A stretch of 30,366 bases of DNA from JBCCSZ01 sp039199225 (GTDB lineage Bacteria; Bacteroidota; Bacteroidia; Chitinophagales; Saprospiraceae), in NCBI GenBank assembly GCA_039199225.1, contig JBCCSZ010000053.1:1-30366 (forward strand), written 5' to 3'. How positions within the stretch are numbered: position 1 is the first letter of the stretch; every line of letters starts with the position of its first letter. The position numbers and the translations under genes are program-made. Positions 23,878 to 30,366 of the stretch are shown here, piece by piece. Below the pieces are notes generated by a model. That model did not search any database, was not told where the DNA came from, and worked only from the letters and a program-made list of their open reading frames with translations.

Positions 23878-25551
23878 TTACAGTTTTTTGAACAACACTC
23901 CCATAATTTCGAATCCTTCGATGTCATTGTCTGCGTTTCTGATGAATTGGATTGGACTGATCGAGATTTCCAATAAGTCTTTTGAGAGCGATTGCACTTC
24001 ATCTTTCCAAGCACCATTTCGGTGAAAGAAATAGAGGGTTCCATCCTCAATTTGGAGCTTTTTGCCAACTTGCAACTGTGGATTGTAGTATTGTCCTTCG
24101 TATTCTTTCAGCTCTTCTTCTGAATGTTCGTAGGGTACAAACTCTTTGAATAGCCAAGGTTTTTCATTCTCCAGTTGGTCATAGGTGTATTGCTTCTGCG
24201 CGCCACTGAGGTCAAATTTCACTTTGGCATCGCCATCTTCTCCAAATAAAAATTGGTGGTTGCCGATGGGGATAAGGCTGGCAATTTTGTCGTCGTCCAT
24301 GGTGAGGACCTGCAATTGATGGTCTTCTAGTTTGACTTTATTGGCCTTTCGATCTTCGTCATTGTAGTAAAACAAGTAGGTTCCTTCATACTTTTTCAAT
24401 GCTTCGTCCGATAGCGTGATCGGCGCATCATTTGAGGATGCTTCCTGTTTTGACTCACCAGAGATGTACAAATCGATGAGATTGAAAAAGCGATCTTTAA
24501 AATCCTCCTCAAAGGTGTTTTGAGTAGTGAAAAAGGCCATGTCCAAGGCTGGAAAATAGAGGTATTTTGATACGAAACCACTTAGGATCATACCGTCGAA
24601 TCCCATGGCCTCCTGACCATTGTGCGTTTCAAACTCGACCCCCAAACCATGATTGATGCTTGTACCATTGTTCAATTTGGCTTTTGTGTGCATTTTTTTC
24701 CAAAGCTCCGGTGTTCCTATGGTGGCTTTTCTAAGGTTCTGATGCCATTGGAACATATCGCGCGGGGTGGTCAAGATTTGGCCATCACCTGCATAGAACA
24801 ATCCGTACTGCTGGGTTTTATAAAATGTTCCTTCATCTTCCATATAGCCAATGGCTCTGTTTTCTATGGTTCTGTGTACATCGGTATTGACAATGGTATT
24901 TTCCATTTTGAGCGGCTCGAAAATATTTTGCTGCAAGTAATCGGCATACGACATGCCAGAAGCTTTTTCGATGATGGCCGCCAATAAAATATAGTTGGCA
25001 TTGGAGTAGTAAAAGTGTTCTCCTGGTGCAAACCTCAGCTCATCGACATTTGAGATGATGTTGACGAGCATGGAGGGCCTAATGTAGTCTCGCCAGTGAA
25101 TATCGCATATCTCAAGGTAGGGATCAACTTCCTTGATACCGCTCGTTTGGTTCAGCAGATGTTCGATGGTCGGATCGCCCTTTGAGTAGTTGGGAAGCGC
25201 ATCTATGTACCGACGAGCAGGCTCTTTTATGGATAATTTACCTTGATTTTTGAGTAGCAGTATGGCCGCTGCTGTAAACTGTTTTGCAATGGAGCCTACA
25301 TCGAAAACCGTTTGGGGGGTTATGGGAGTACCGTAAGAAAGATTCGACTTACCATATTGTTTCTCGACCAGCAGGTCGTTGCCCTTAAATACGGCAATAG
25401 AAAAGCCAGGTGCATTTTCTTTTACCTGGTAAAGGTCGTCGATCTTAGCTGTGACGTCTTGAGAGCTGCCGGGCCTTGGCAACAGAAAGACTAGCAGAAG
25501 AAGAGGTAATAAGCTGAGTTGTGAAGCGTCGTGAAATAGTATTCTGATCAT
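23878..25551 (-). CDS. Serine beta-lactamase-family hydrolase with C-terminal lipocalin-like repeats
   Basis: I start at the ATG at 25549-25551, followed by a signal sequence ('LSLLPLLLLVFLLPRPGSSQ'); the product is 557 residues. The catalytic motifs are S87-I-A-K90 in 'FDVGSIAKQFTAAA' and Y182-S-N184 in 'HFYYSNANYI', with 'LLNQTSGI' and 'GDGQILTTPRDM' as in the beta-lactamase-related serine hydrolases. After about residue 370 come two beta-rich modules, each starting 'KKYEGTYLFYY' or 'KEYEGQYYNPQ', like the lipocalin-type domains often appended to these enzymes. It has no T9SS domain and is probably periplasmic. It lies 167 bases upstream of the related T9SS hydrolase on the same strand, but the two are too different to be a recent duplication. 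Confidence 0.85.
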   Translation of the reverse strand: MIRILFHDASQLSLLPLLLLVFLLPRPGSSQDVTAKIDDLYQVKENAPGFSIAVFKGNDLLVEKQYGKSNLSYGTPITPQTVFDVGSIAKQFTAAAILLLKNQGKLSIKEPARRYIDALPNYSKGDPTIEHLLNQTSGIKEVDPYLEICDIHWRDYIRPSMLVNIISNVDELRFAPGEHFYYSNANYILLAAIIEKASGMSYADYLQQNIFEPLKMENTIVNTDVHRTIENRAIGYMEDEGTFYKTQQYGLFYAGDGQILTTPRDMFQWHQNLRKATIGTPELWKKMHTKAKLNNGTSINHGLGVEFETHNGQEAMGFDGMILSGFVSKYLYFPALDMAFFTTQNTFEEDFKDRFFNLIDLYISGESKQEASSNDAPITLSDEALKKYEGTYLFYYNDEDRKANKVKLEDHQLQVLTMDDDKIASLIPIGNHQFLFGEDGDAKVKFDLSGAQKQYTYDQLENEKPWLFKEFVPYEHSEEELKEYEGQYYNPQLQVGKKLQIEDGTLYFFHRNGAWKDEVQSLSKDLLEISISPIQFIRNADNDIEGFEIMGVLFKKL

Positions 25552-25744
25552 TTGTTGTAGGTTGGTTTGGTGTAAAGACAGCACTTTTTTTGGATCGTTG
25601 CAGCCGCTGATGATGGATGGCTATTCAGCTGTTAGCGCCCTGTAGGGCAAAGACAATGCTTTTTTGTAAAACATTTTGCTTTTCTTTTGAACGGTCACAA
25701 CATTTTTTGTTTAAATTGTGTTTCGATCAGATAAATCAGTTTTT

Positions 25745-27001
25745 ATGTCTCGTTCAAAACATGCCGATCTCCCCCTTCACTATGGCAAGGTGCCTGCTTG
25801 GTTGGCCACTCGCATGAGTACGCTTGGGCGCGCTATTGTCGAAGCCATCATTATGGAGTATGGTCAGAAGGAGTTGCTCCAACGCTTGAGCGATCCATTG
25901 TGGTTTCAGTCCTTTGGGGCTGTTTTGGGCATGGATTGGCATTCTTCGGGGATTACCACCTCTGTGGTGGGGGCCTTGAAGCGGGCCATTAATCCCATTT
26001 CCAAGCAATTGGGGCTTTATGTCTGTGGGGGTAGGGGAAAGCATTCGTTGAAGACGCCCCGCGAGTTGATGGAAGTGGGGATGAAGACTGGATTGGACGG
26101 AGCGGCTCTCGGGCAAAGCAGCCGCTTAGTGGCCAAGGTAGACAATACCGCTTTGCAAGATGGATTCAATATTTATTTGCATTCTTTTATCGTAACAAAG
26201 GATGGGGAGTGGGTAGTCGTCCAACAAGGTCTAAACGCTCACAATGGTTATGCTCGGCGTTATCATTGGCATTCAAAGGAGTTTCAGGCATATCTCGATG
26301 ATCCGCATTCTTCTATTTGTGGAGAAAATCAGGGCTTGATCCTCAATTTAGCTACTGCCAAGGCCGATCCTACCCGAAAAGGCATTTTGCAGGTTGTCAA
26401 TGAGCATCCTACGCGGATTGGGAAGGAAGTCCGCAAGATTCGGATGCCAGCACACCACGACGTCAAGGCTAAGGATGTCGATAAAAAGCGCTTGGGGGCT
26501 GTGATTGCTTCTGCCTACGACCAGAGTTTGCACGATTTTGAAAATCTGTTGCTGCTCAAGGGCGTTGGACCCCGCACCATACAGTCTTTAACCTTGGTGA
26601 GCGAAGTCATTTATGGTACACCTTCCCGCTTTGAAGACCCGGCCCGCTATTCTTTTGCGCATGGCGGTAAGGATGGCAACCCTTTTCCAGTACCCACTAA
26701 GGTCTACGATGAGACCATTCGAACCTTGCGGCATGCGGTCAATCGAGCCAAAATTGGACACAGCGACAAGCAGCGAGCGCTAAAAAGCCTGCACGATACA
26801 GCGAAAAGCATCGAAAAAGATTTTGTACCCAACGATAATTTTGATAAGCTCATTGAGAAAGAATGGGCAGAGACCCATCTTTTTGGCGGACGTTCCACCT
26901 TGGACGACGGCGACCAAAGGACCCTTTACGAAAAGCGCCGTCGGCGTCCTGTTCAACAACAATTGAAACTGTTTAATGGCTACAATGGGCGAGAAGGCTA
27001 G
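25745..27001 (+). CDS. DUF763 family protein
   Basis: I choose the ATG at 25745 because 'SKHADLPLHYGKVPAWLATRM' is the conserved start of the family; the in-frame ATG at 25718 adds nine odd residues. The 418-residue protein has the typical 'HSSGITTSVVGALKRAI' and 'KVDNTALQDGFNIYLHSFI' blocks, and a helix-hairpin-helix-like segment 'LLLLKGVGPRTIQSLTL' (268-284), which in other proteins binds DNA without sequence specificity. It also has 'FAHGGKDGNPFPVP' (304-317). A nucleic-acid-related role is suggested by the HhH (inference); the family had no established function that I can cite. It faces away from the beta-lactamase gene and ends 16 bases from the opposing small membrane gene. Confidence 0.85.
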   Translation: MSRSKHADLPLHYGKVPAWLATRMSTLGRAIVEAIIMEYGQKELLQRLSDPLWFQSFGAVLGMDWHSSGITTSVVGALKRAINPISKQLGLYVCGGRGKHSLKTPRELMEVGMKTGLDGAALGQSSRLVAKVDNTALQDGFNIYLHSFIVTKDGEWVVVQQGLNAHNGYARRYHWHSKEFQAYLDDPHSSICGENQGLILNLATAKADPTRKGILQVVNEHPTRIGKEVRKIRMPAHHDVKAKDVDKKRLGAVIASAYDQSLHDFENLLLLKGVGPRTIQSLTLVSEVIYGTPSRFEDPARYSFAHGGKDGNPFPVPTKVYDETIRTLRHAVNRAKIGHSDKQRALKSLHDTAKSIEKDFVPNDNFDKLIEKEWAETHLFGGRSTLDDGDQRTLYEKRRRRPVQQQLKLFNGYNGREG

Positions 27002-27017
27002 CCAATAGAAAAGAAAA

Positions 27018-27353
27018 TCACCATACTTTGGTAATCAGCCACCAGCTGACAAGCGCAAATACCAATCCTACCAGTAAAATATAGGCGGACCTGGCATCCG
27101 GTAGCTTTTCGCGTGGGCCATTCGATGATGGCTGCTCGGCAGAATCACTGCTTTTGTTGGGGGAAAGGGAGTCATTCTGTTGCTGAAAAAGAACTTCTTG
27201 CACGGTTGCCGAAAAAGCCTTTTCCTCTTCAAACAACTCAGCAAAATCTTCATCAGATTCCAAGCGATCTTTGAAGGCTTCCTCTTCCTCTGCTGATAGA
27301 TCCCCTGTCAGGTAATTCCTGAACAATTCATAATTGGTCTCGTCTAGCTCCAT
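27018..27353 (-). CDS. Small anti-sigma-like membrane protein
   Basis: A 111-residue protein. Residues 8-45 ('YELFRNYLTGDLSAEEEEAF', then 'LESDEDFAELFEEE') have the helical pattern of the N-terminus of Bacteroidota anti-sigma-like proteins. A polar Ser/Asn/Pro linker (60-88) follows, then one membrane helix at about 90-109, almost at the C-terminus. It is thus a tail-anchored cytoplasmic protein with virtually no periplasmic part. No sigma gene is adjacent; upstream on the same strand is a glycosyltransferase 174 bases away. It may serve a distant sigma factor, or this N-terminal pattern may have another role. Confidence 0.7.
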   Translation of the reverse strand: MELDETNYELFRNYLTGDLSAEEEEAFKDRLESDEDFAELFEEEKAFSATVQEVLFQQQNDSLSPNKSSDSAEQPSSNGPREKLPDARSAYILLVGLVFALVSWWLITKVW

Positions 27354-27527
27354 GTTCTCGATTAAGCCATATGTGGAAGGTCACAGGATAGTGACAAAGG
27401 TGCGGTTGTTCGAGAATAGCTTCTTATATGTAAAATTAATCTAAGTTGTCGTGAATTAAAGGAATTCGACAGGATTTTTAAAAAATTATTTGTTTCTTGC
27501 TAAATTTTTTACTTTAAGTAACCTATC

Positions 27528-28220
27528 TTATCCTCTTTTTTTGTCCGGATACCACTTTTTGAGCGTGTGAGCCGAAAATCCCAGGTAGTAGGCCGTTAGC
27601 AACAATAGGTTCAGACCAGCCTGTCGGAAACGACCATTCCGCTCGAACCGTCGCACACTGGTGACAACGGCCATGGGCAGCTTGATAAATTTGCCTTGCT
27701 TCCTCAGTCTGGACTGTATTTCTACATCCTCTAAAAATGGCAGCGTCTTGAACCCACCCAGCCGATCAAAGTCTGGCTTGCGCAAAAATAAACCTTGGTC
27801 GCCATAGGTGCTGAACGAAAAGTTGAGGCGCGACAGGCCAGCGCAAAGTCGGTAAAACCAATCCTCTCGGTCAAAGCGCATACAAAAACTTCCTGCAAAG
27901 ACAGTTGGATTGTCAAGACTCGACTTGATGTGACACAATGCCTTCCTTGGAAGGGAAGTATCAGCGTGTAAAAAAAGTAAAACATCACCTTTGGCAAGCT
28001 TTGCCGCATGATTCATCTGATAACTTCGTCCCTTTCTGGGGCAGTCGATCCACCGCGTGTGGGGGAATTGCGCTGCGACCAGGCGGCCATTGTCTGTACT
28101 ACCTCCATCTGCCAGCAGAATTTCCAGCGCCGCTTCTTCCAATTGAAGCAACTCCGGAAGCCGCCTTTTTAAGTTTTGGGCCTCGTTCAGAACTGGTATG
28201 ATGATGGAAATCTTGGACAT
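27528..28220 (-). CDS. GT2 family glycosyltransferase, TIGR04283-like
   Basis: A 230-residue GT-A enzyme, near the usual length for the TIGR04283 group. It has 'ISIIIPVLNEAQNL' (4-17), 'LLADGGSTDNG' (35-45) and the metal-binding 'LLFLHADTSLP' (81-91, D87). 'RKGRSYQMNHAA' (62-73) and 'YGDQGLFLRKPDF' are typical of this branch. The C-terminal hydrophobic patch ('LNLLLLTAYYLGF') may sit at the membrane. The acceptor is unknown. TIGR04283 enzymes often neighbour other sugar or radical SAM genes, but here none is adjacent. Confidence 0.85.
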   Translation of the reverse strand: MSKISIIIPVLNEAQNLKRRLPELLQLEEAALEILLADGGSTDNGRLVAAQFPHTRWIDCPRKGRSYQMNHAAKLAKGDVLLFLHADTSLPRKALCHIKSSLDNPTVFAGSFCMRFDREDWFYRLCAGLSRLNFSFSTYGDQGLFLRKPDFDRLGGFKTLPFLEDVEIQSRLRKQGKFIKLPMAVVTSVRRFERNGRFRQAGLNLLLLTAYYLGFSAHTLKKWYPDKKRG

Positions 28221-28690
28221 TTTACAAATTAGCCTGAGTTGTGATACACCAGATATTGTAAACTAAACATGAAAACAAATCTTTAGTTGTATCCCAGACC
28301 ATCCGAATGAATCCTAACTTGAATTAAAATTGAATAAATGTCTTTCAAATACATAAAATGACGAAAGACAGCGCCATTCTTAGGGAGGTAGGTCTATGCT
28401 GATCCTGCGATGTCATGGTGAGGAAGTCAGAAATGGCCTTCCACAGCGTTTGCAGCCGGTTTTGCTTGTGTTAACTAAAGGGAATTGGCCGACTCTGTTG
28501 TGTGGTGGATATGCTCAATATGACTTAAATGCCGTTCCAGTAGAACCTTTCGTCCTCTATTCTACCATCCTCATCCATTAAATGATAATTTTTTTGTATT
28601 TGATGGCCAAAGTATTTCTTTTTTTTAAAATACTTTCGGTACATTTGAATGTCACATTTCTGAGAGTTCATTAAATCAAACCGACATACT
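28221..28690. other. 470-bp intergenic region with no convincing long gene
   Basis: The stretch carries AGTTGTGATA (28237-28246) with TGTAAACTAA (28257-28266), repeated at 28804-28829, and the promoter and operator-like elements of the lysine-rich peptide. A 61-residue plus-strand frame at 28396-28581 has no start signal or known likeness. Confidence 0.45.
28640..28647 (+). promoter_or_regulatory. TAnnTTTG -7 box for the lysine-rich peptide
   Basis: TACATTTG matches the Bacteroidota -7 consensus, 43 bases before the ATG at 28691. Just upstream a 9-bp inverted repeat, AAAGTATTT (28609-28617) and AAATACTTT (28628-28636), could be an operator. Confidence 0.5.
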
Positions 28691-28795
28691 ATGAAACCCG
28701 TAACCGTTAACACACTAGAAAAAAAAGACAAAAAGATTAAAAAGAAAAACCTGAAAAAAGGAAACGTTGTCAGCATCAGGAAACTTCTGAATTAA
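28691..28795 (+). CDS. Lysine-rich 34-residue peptide
   Basis: The short frame starts MKPVTVNTLEKKDKKIKKKN and ends NVVSIRKLLN before TAA at 28793-28795. About a third of the residues are lysine and the net charge is strongly positive. There is no signal peptide. It could bind nucleic acid or membranes, or be spurious, since A-rich DNA easily gives lysine codons. The promoter-like TACATTTG at a sensible distance is the main support. I know no family. Confidence 0.4.
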   Translation: MKPVTVNTLEKKDKKIKKKNLKKGNVVSIRKLLN

Positions 28796-29237
28796 GTATA
28801 TTAAGTTGTGATAATTTACTGTAAACTAAGTGTGAAATATCTTGAATATACAATTAAAATACATCGCAATTTGATAAAATAGTCCGAACGAATCAGCTAA
28901 AAATTTCCCCAAATTCTATTCTTTACTGCCCAAGTAATTGCCTGTATCTAGGTTTCGCTGCTTTGCTACAATGCATTGCCAGTAGATGCTAGCAATATAT
29001 ATTTATTGCTGTATCCTTGTCACGATTCTGAATTTTATCATCCATCATTCTAAGTTGGCTGCCAAAGGAGTGGGGCAGGGCAGTCTTTGACATAGGCCGT
29101 CAAAAACGATTGGATGAGCATGCGGTAGTTATAGGCGCAAATTGCAAAAGGCTGTCACTATTGGGCAGGGATTCCATGTGGAGAATCGTAGCCGAATAGT
29201 GACAGCCTCTCTGAAAGTGACCTGAAATGCGTTCTTT
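28796..29237. other. 442-bp region without genes
   Basis: Besides the second AGTTGTGATA/TGTAAACTAA pair (28804-28829) and the long hairpin at 29149-29208, nothing recognisable is seen. Confidence 0.5.
29141..29208 (-). terminator. Long hairpin, probable terminator of the 53-residue membrane protein gene
   Basis: A perfect 14-bp inverted repeat, AGGCTGTCACTATT (29149-29162) and AATAGTGACAGCCT (29195-29208), has a 32-base loop that can pair further inside. On the minus strand a short T run (TTTTGC) follows. It begins 30 bases after the stop of the 29238-29399 gene. Confidence 0.65.
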
Positions 29238-29399
29238 CTACATTCTATCCATTGCCCTTACCAAATAAGTAAGTACAAAAGGAAGCGTTACCCAAAACCA
29301 TTCTGGTATGGTAACGATCAATGCAATACATGCAATGAGTGAAACAAAAAAGATCAGCCAGTCTGTGCGACGTGAAGATTGCTTTTCTACGGTTGCCAT
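29238..29399 (-). CDS. Small two-helix membrane protein, 53 residues
   Basis: The ATG at 29397-29399 opens MATVEKQSSRRTDWLIFFVS and the frame stops at 29238. Two hydrophobic segments, about residues 14-31 ('WLIFFVSLIACIALIVTI') and 34-48 ('WFWVTLPFVLTYLV'), are joined by a tight Pro-Glu turn, with a basic N-terminal region. This predicts a hairpin in the inner membrane with both ends in the cytoplasm. I know no family. A TAGCTTTG box on its strand (29425-29432) and a terminator-like hairpin after the stop frame it as an independent transcription unit. Confidence 0.65.
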   Translation of the reverse strand: MATVEKQSSRRTDWLIFFVSLIACIALIVTIPEWFWVTLPFVLTYLVRAMDRM

Positions 29400-29424
29400 A
29401 AGATTGTTGTTAATTTTTACACCA

Positions 29425-29432
29425 CAAAGCTA
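29425..29432 (-). promoter_or_regulatory. TAnnTTTG -7 box for the 53-residue membrane protein
   Basis: Minus-strand TAGCTTTG lies 25 bases before the ATG. No clear TTG -33 element was found. Confidence 0.45.
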
Positions 29433-29749
29433 AGGACTATTTTTATCATTTACCACATCTGATAAGCTATTTGCCTCCCAATTTTAAAATAAAGTAATGT
29501 TCCCATCTATTCTCAGCTTGAATCATTGGGGCGACAATCGCTGAGCCGCCTAATAGTAGGGCAGCCTGTGGTCGTGTACATCTTGATTTTGGACATATTG
29601 CCCGTTCTTGCTGCTTTCTCCTAGACAGCTGCGTTCATCACTATTCTGCTTGCTCATTGTTAAGAGTAAAAGATTTGTTGAGAAGCTGTGGAGCGACCAT
29701 ATTTTTAGAAATCTTGAGCCCTCCCGTATCAGTCCGATGGATAAAAGCG

Positions 29750-29757
29750 TATCTTTG
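29750..29757 (+). promoter_or_regulatory. TAnnTTTG -7 box for the gene at 29807
   Basis: TATCTTTG, same as before the radical SAM gene, lies 49 bases before the ATG at 29807. No well-spaced -33 element. Confidence 0.45.
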
Positions 29758-29806
29758 CGATTCACAAAGACGAGTGATGCCCAATCATCATTCGTAGCTA
29801 CGCTAC

Positions 29807-30366
29807 ATGAAGCAGCTGACGAACAAGCAAAAGTCTGATTCGCGATCTAGCAGACGCCTCCTTGGCTTGGATGCCTTCCTGAATGATTCCGGTCTACAGG
29901 ACCTTCCTATGCATTCGCGTCTTAGCTTTGTCCCTCTGATAAACTATTGGAAGCGCCGAGTCAACAGCCAGGAGATTGGAGAAAGGGTGCTGGCCAGAGA
30001 AGTGGTCCGTAAGTTGGATGATTGTCTCGAATTCTTGGCCCCCATCAACGACTACAGTCTCTTGGAAAAGCACAGAGATTTTGTGGAGCTGATTCTGTCG
30101 GGTGTCCTGCCATTGGCTTATCGCCAAAATCAAATGATGCAGGTTGGTAAGCCCTTCAGCTTGATTGGTTTTTACCAAACGCCCAAGCTGCGCAAAGCCC
30201 TTGACGAAGAGTCCATCAGCGTTCGAATCAATAGCGATCCCGACTTCGCCAGAAACATCTTGGTGATTCGTTCCTGTGTGCTGGTGCTCAATACCTTTTA
30301 TGGACAAAACATCCACATTGAGCGTCCATTCATCTTTAGCCTCAAAAGCGAAGAAAGTGGCTTAGA
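29807..30366 (+). CDS. Unrecognised cytoplasmic protein (3' end cut by window edge)
   Basis: From the ATG at 29807 the frame is open for 186 codons to the window end. It starts MKQLTNKQKSDSRSSRRLLG, has no signal peptide, and then shows 'LSFVPLINYWKRRV', 'KHRDFVELILSGVLPLAYR' and 'GFYQTPKLRKALDEE'. The 'LSFVPLINYWKRR...L..L......LL..HRDFVELI' pattern faintly resembles the N-terminal part of Bacteroidota proteins annotated with GAF domains; I am not sure of this. The start is supported by the TATCTTTG box upstream. An in-frame ATG at 29911 is an alternative but less well placed start. Confidence 0.65.
   Translation, partial: MKQLTNKQKSDSRSSRRLLGLDAFLNDSGLQDLPMHSRLSFVPLINYWKRRVNSQEIGERVLAREVVRKLDDCLEFLAPINDYSLLEKHRDFVELILSGVLPLAYRQNQMMQVGKPFSLIGFYQTPKLRKALDEESISVRINSDPDFARNILVIRSCVLVLNTFYGQNIHIERPFIFSLKSEESGL

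Larger units (their letters stand above)
29400..29806. other. 407-bp intergenic region with divergent promoters
   Basis: Contains the minus-strand TAGCTTTG box (29425-29432) and the plus-strand TATCTTTG box (29750-29757). No gene seen in between. Confidence 0.45.

Noticed and set aside
23878..25551. The two beta-lactamase-family genes as antibiotic resistance genes
   Set aside because: Motifs fit the broad serine hydrolase/esterase/peptidase group; one is T9SS-exported and the other has lipocalin-like repeats, so resistance is not supported.
28396..28581. 61-codon plus-strand frame in the gene-poor region
   Set aside because: No promoter-like box, signal or likeness supports it.
29002..29028. 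CAATAAA on the minus strand as a further ECF-type motif
   Set aside because: No TTAC 16 bases upstream; no gene placed to use it.

Overview
The window looks like chromosomal DNA of a Bacteroidota bacterium, most probably a Saprospiraceae/Lewinella-like lineage (inference). The reasons are three proteins with C-terminal type IX secretion (T9SS) sorting domains, several TAnnTTTG-type -7 promoter boxes, A-rich rather than Shine-Dalgarno leaders, an ECF sigma factor beside a membrane-anchored anti-sigma-like/TPR protein, and a CHAT-TPR protein. I saw no rRNA, tRNA, CRISPR array, transposase or phage gene.

Layout. 1-1059 (minus): an overlapping pair, a HipA-like kinase and a DUF3037 protein that is cut by the window edge. 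1074-1883 (minus): a lipoprotein. 2035-4572 (plus): a radical SAM enzyme whose stop directly abuts a GT4 glycosyltransferase. 4880-5461 (plus): a DnaQ-like exonuclease lacking two catalytic residues, converging with overlapping stops on an exported TPR-CHAT protease-like protein (5458-8379, minus).

8457-16950 is the most interesting block. It holds a T9SS cargo protein (minus), two tandem 50-residue peptides with double-glycine-type leaders in a 231-bp direct repeat, an ECF sigma/anti-sigma-like operon, a 1157-residue T9SS protein and a 141-residue secreted protein. Four start regions here (both T9SS genes, the small secreted protein and the sigma gene itself) carry the same bipartite motif, (G/A)TTAC-N16-CAATAAA, with exactly conserved spacing. 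I read it as the promoter of the local ECF sigma factor, which would make this a self-regulating secretion regulon. Two of the target leaders also contain terminator-like hairpins.

17015-28220: an ACSF3/MatB-type malonyl-CoA synthetase fused in frame to an NlpE-like lipoprotein, a polytopic membrane patatin-like lipase, two serine beta-lactamase-family hydrolases (one a T9SS cargo), a DUF763 protein, an orphan anti-sigma-like membrane protein and a TIGR04283-like glycosyltransferase. 28221-30366 is gene-poor. It holds a 34-residue lysine-rich peptide and a 53-residue two-helix membrane protein, both easily missed, and the start of an unrecognised protein running off the end.
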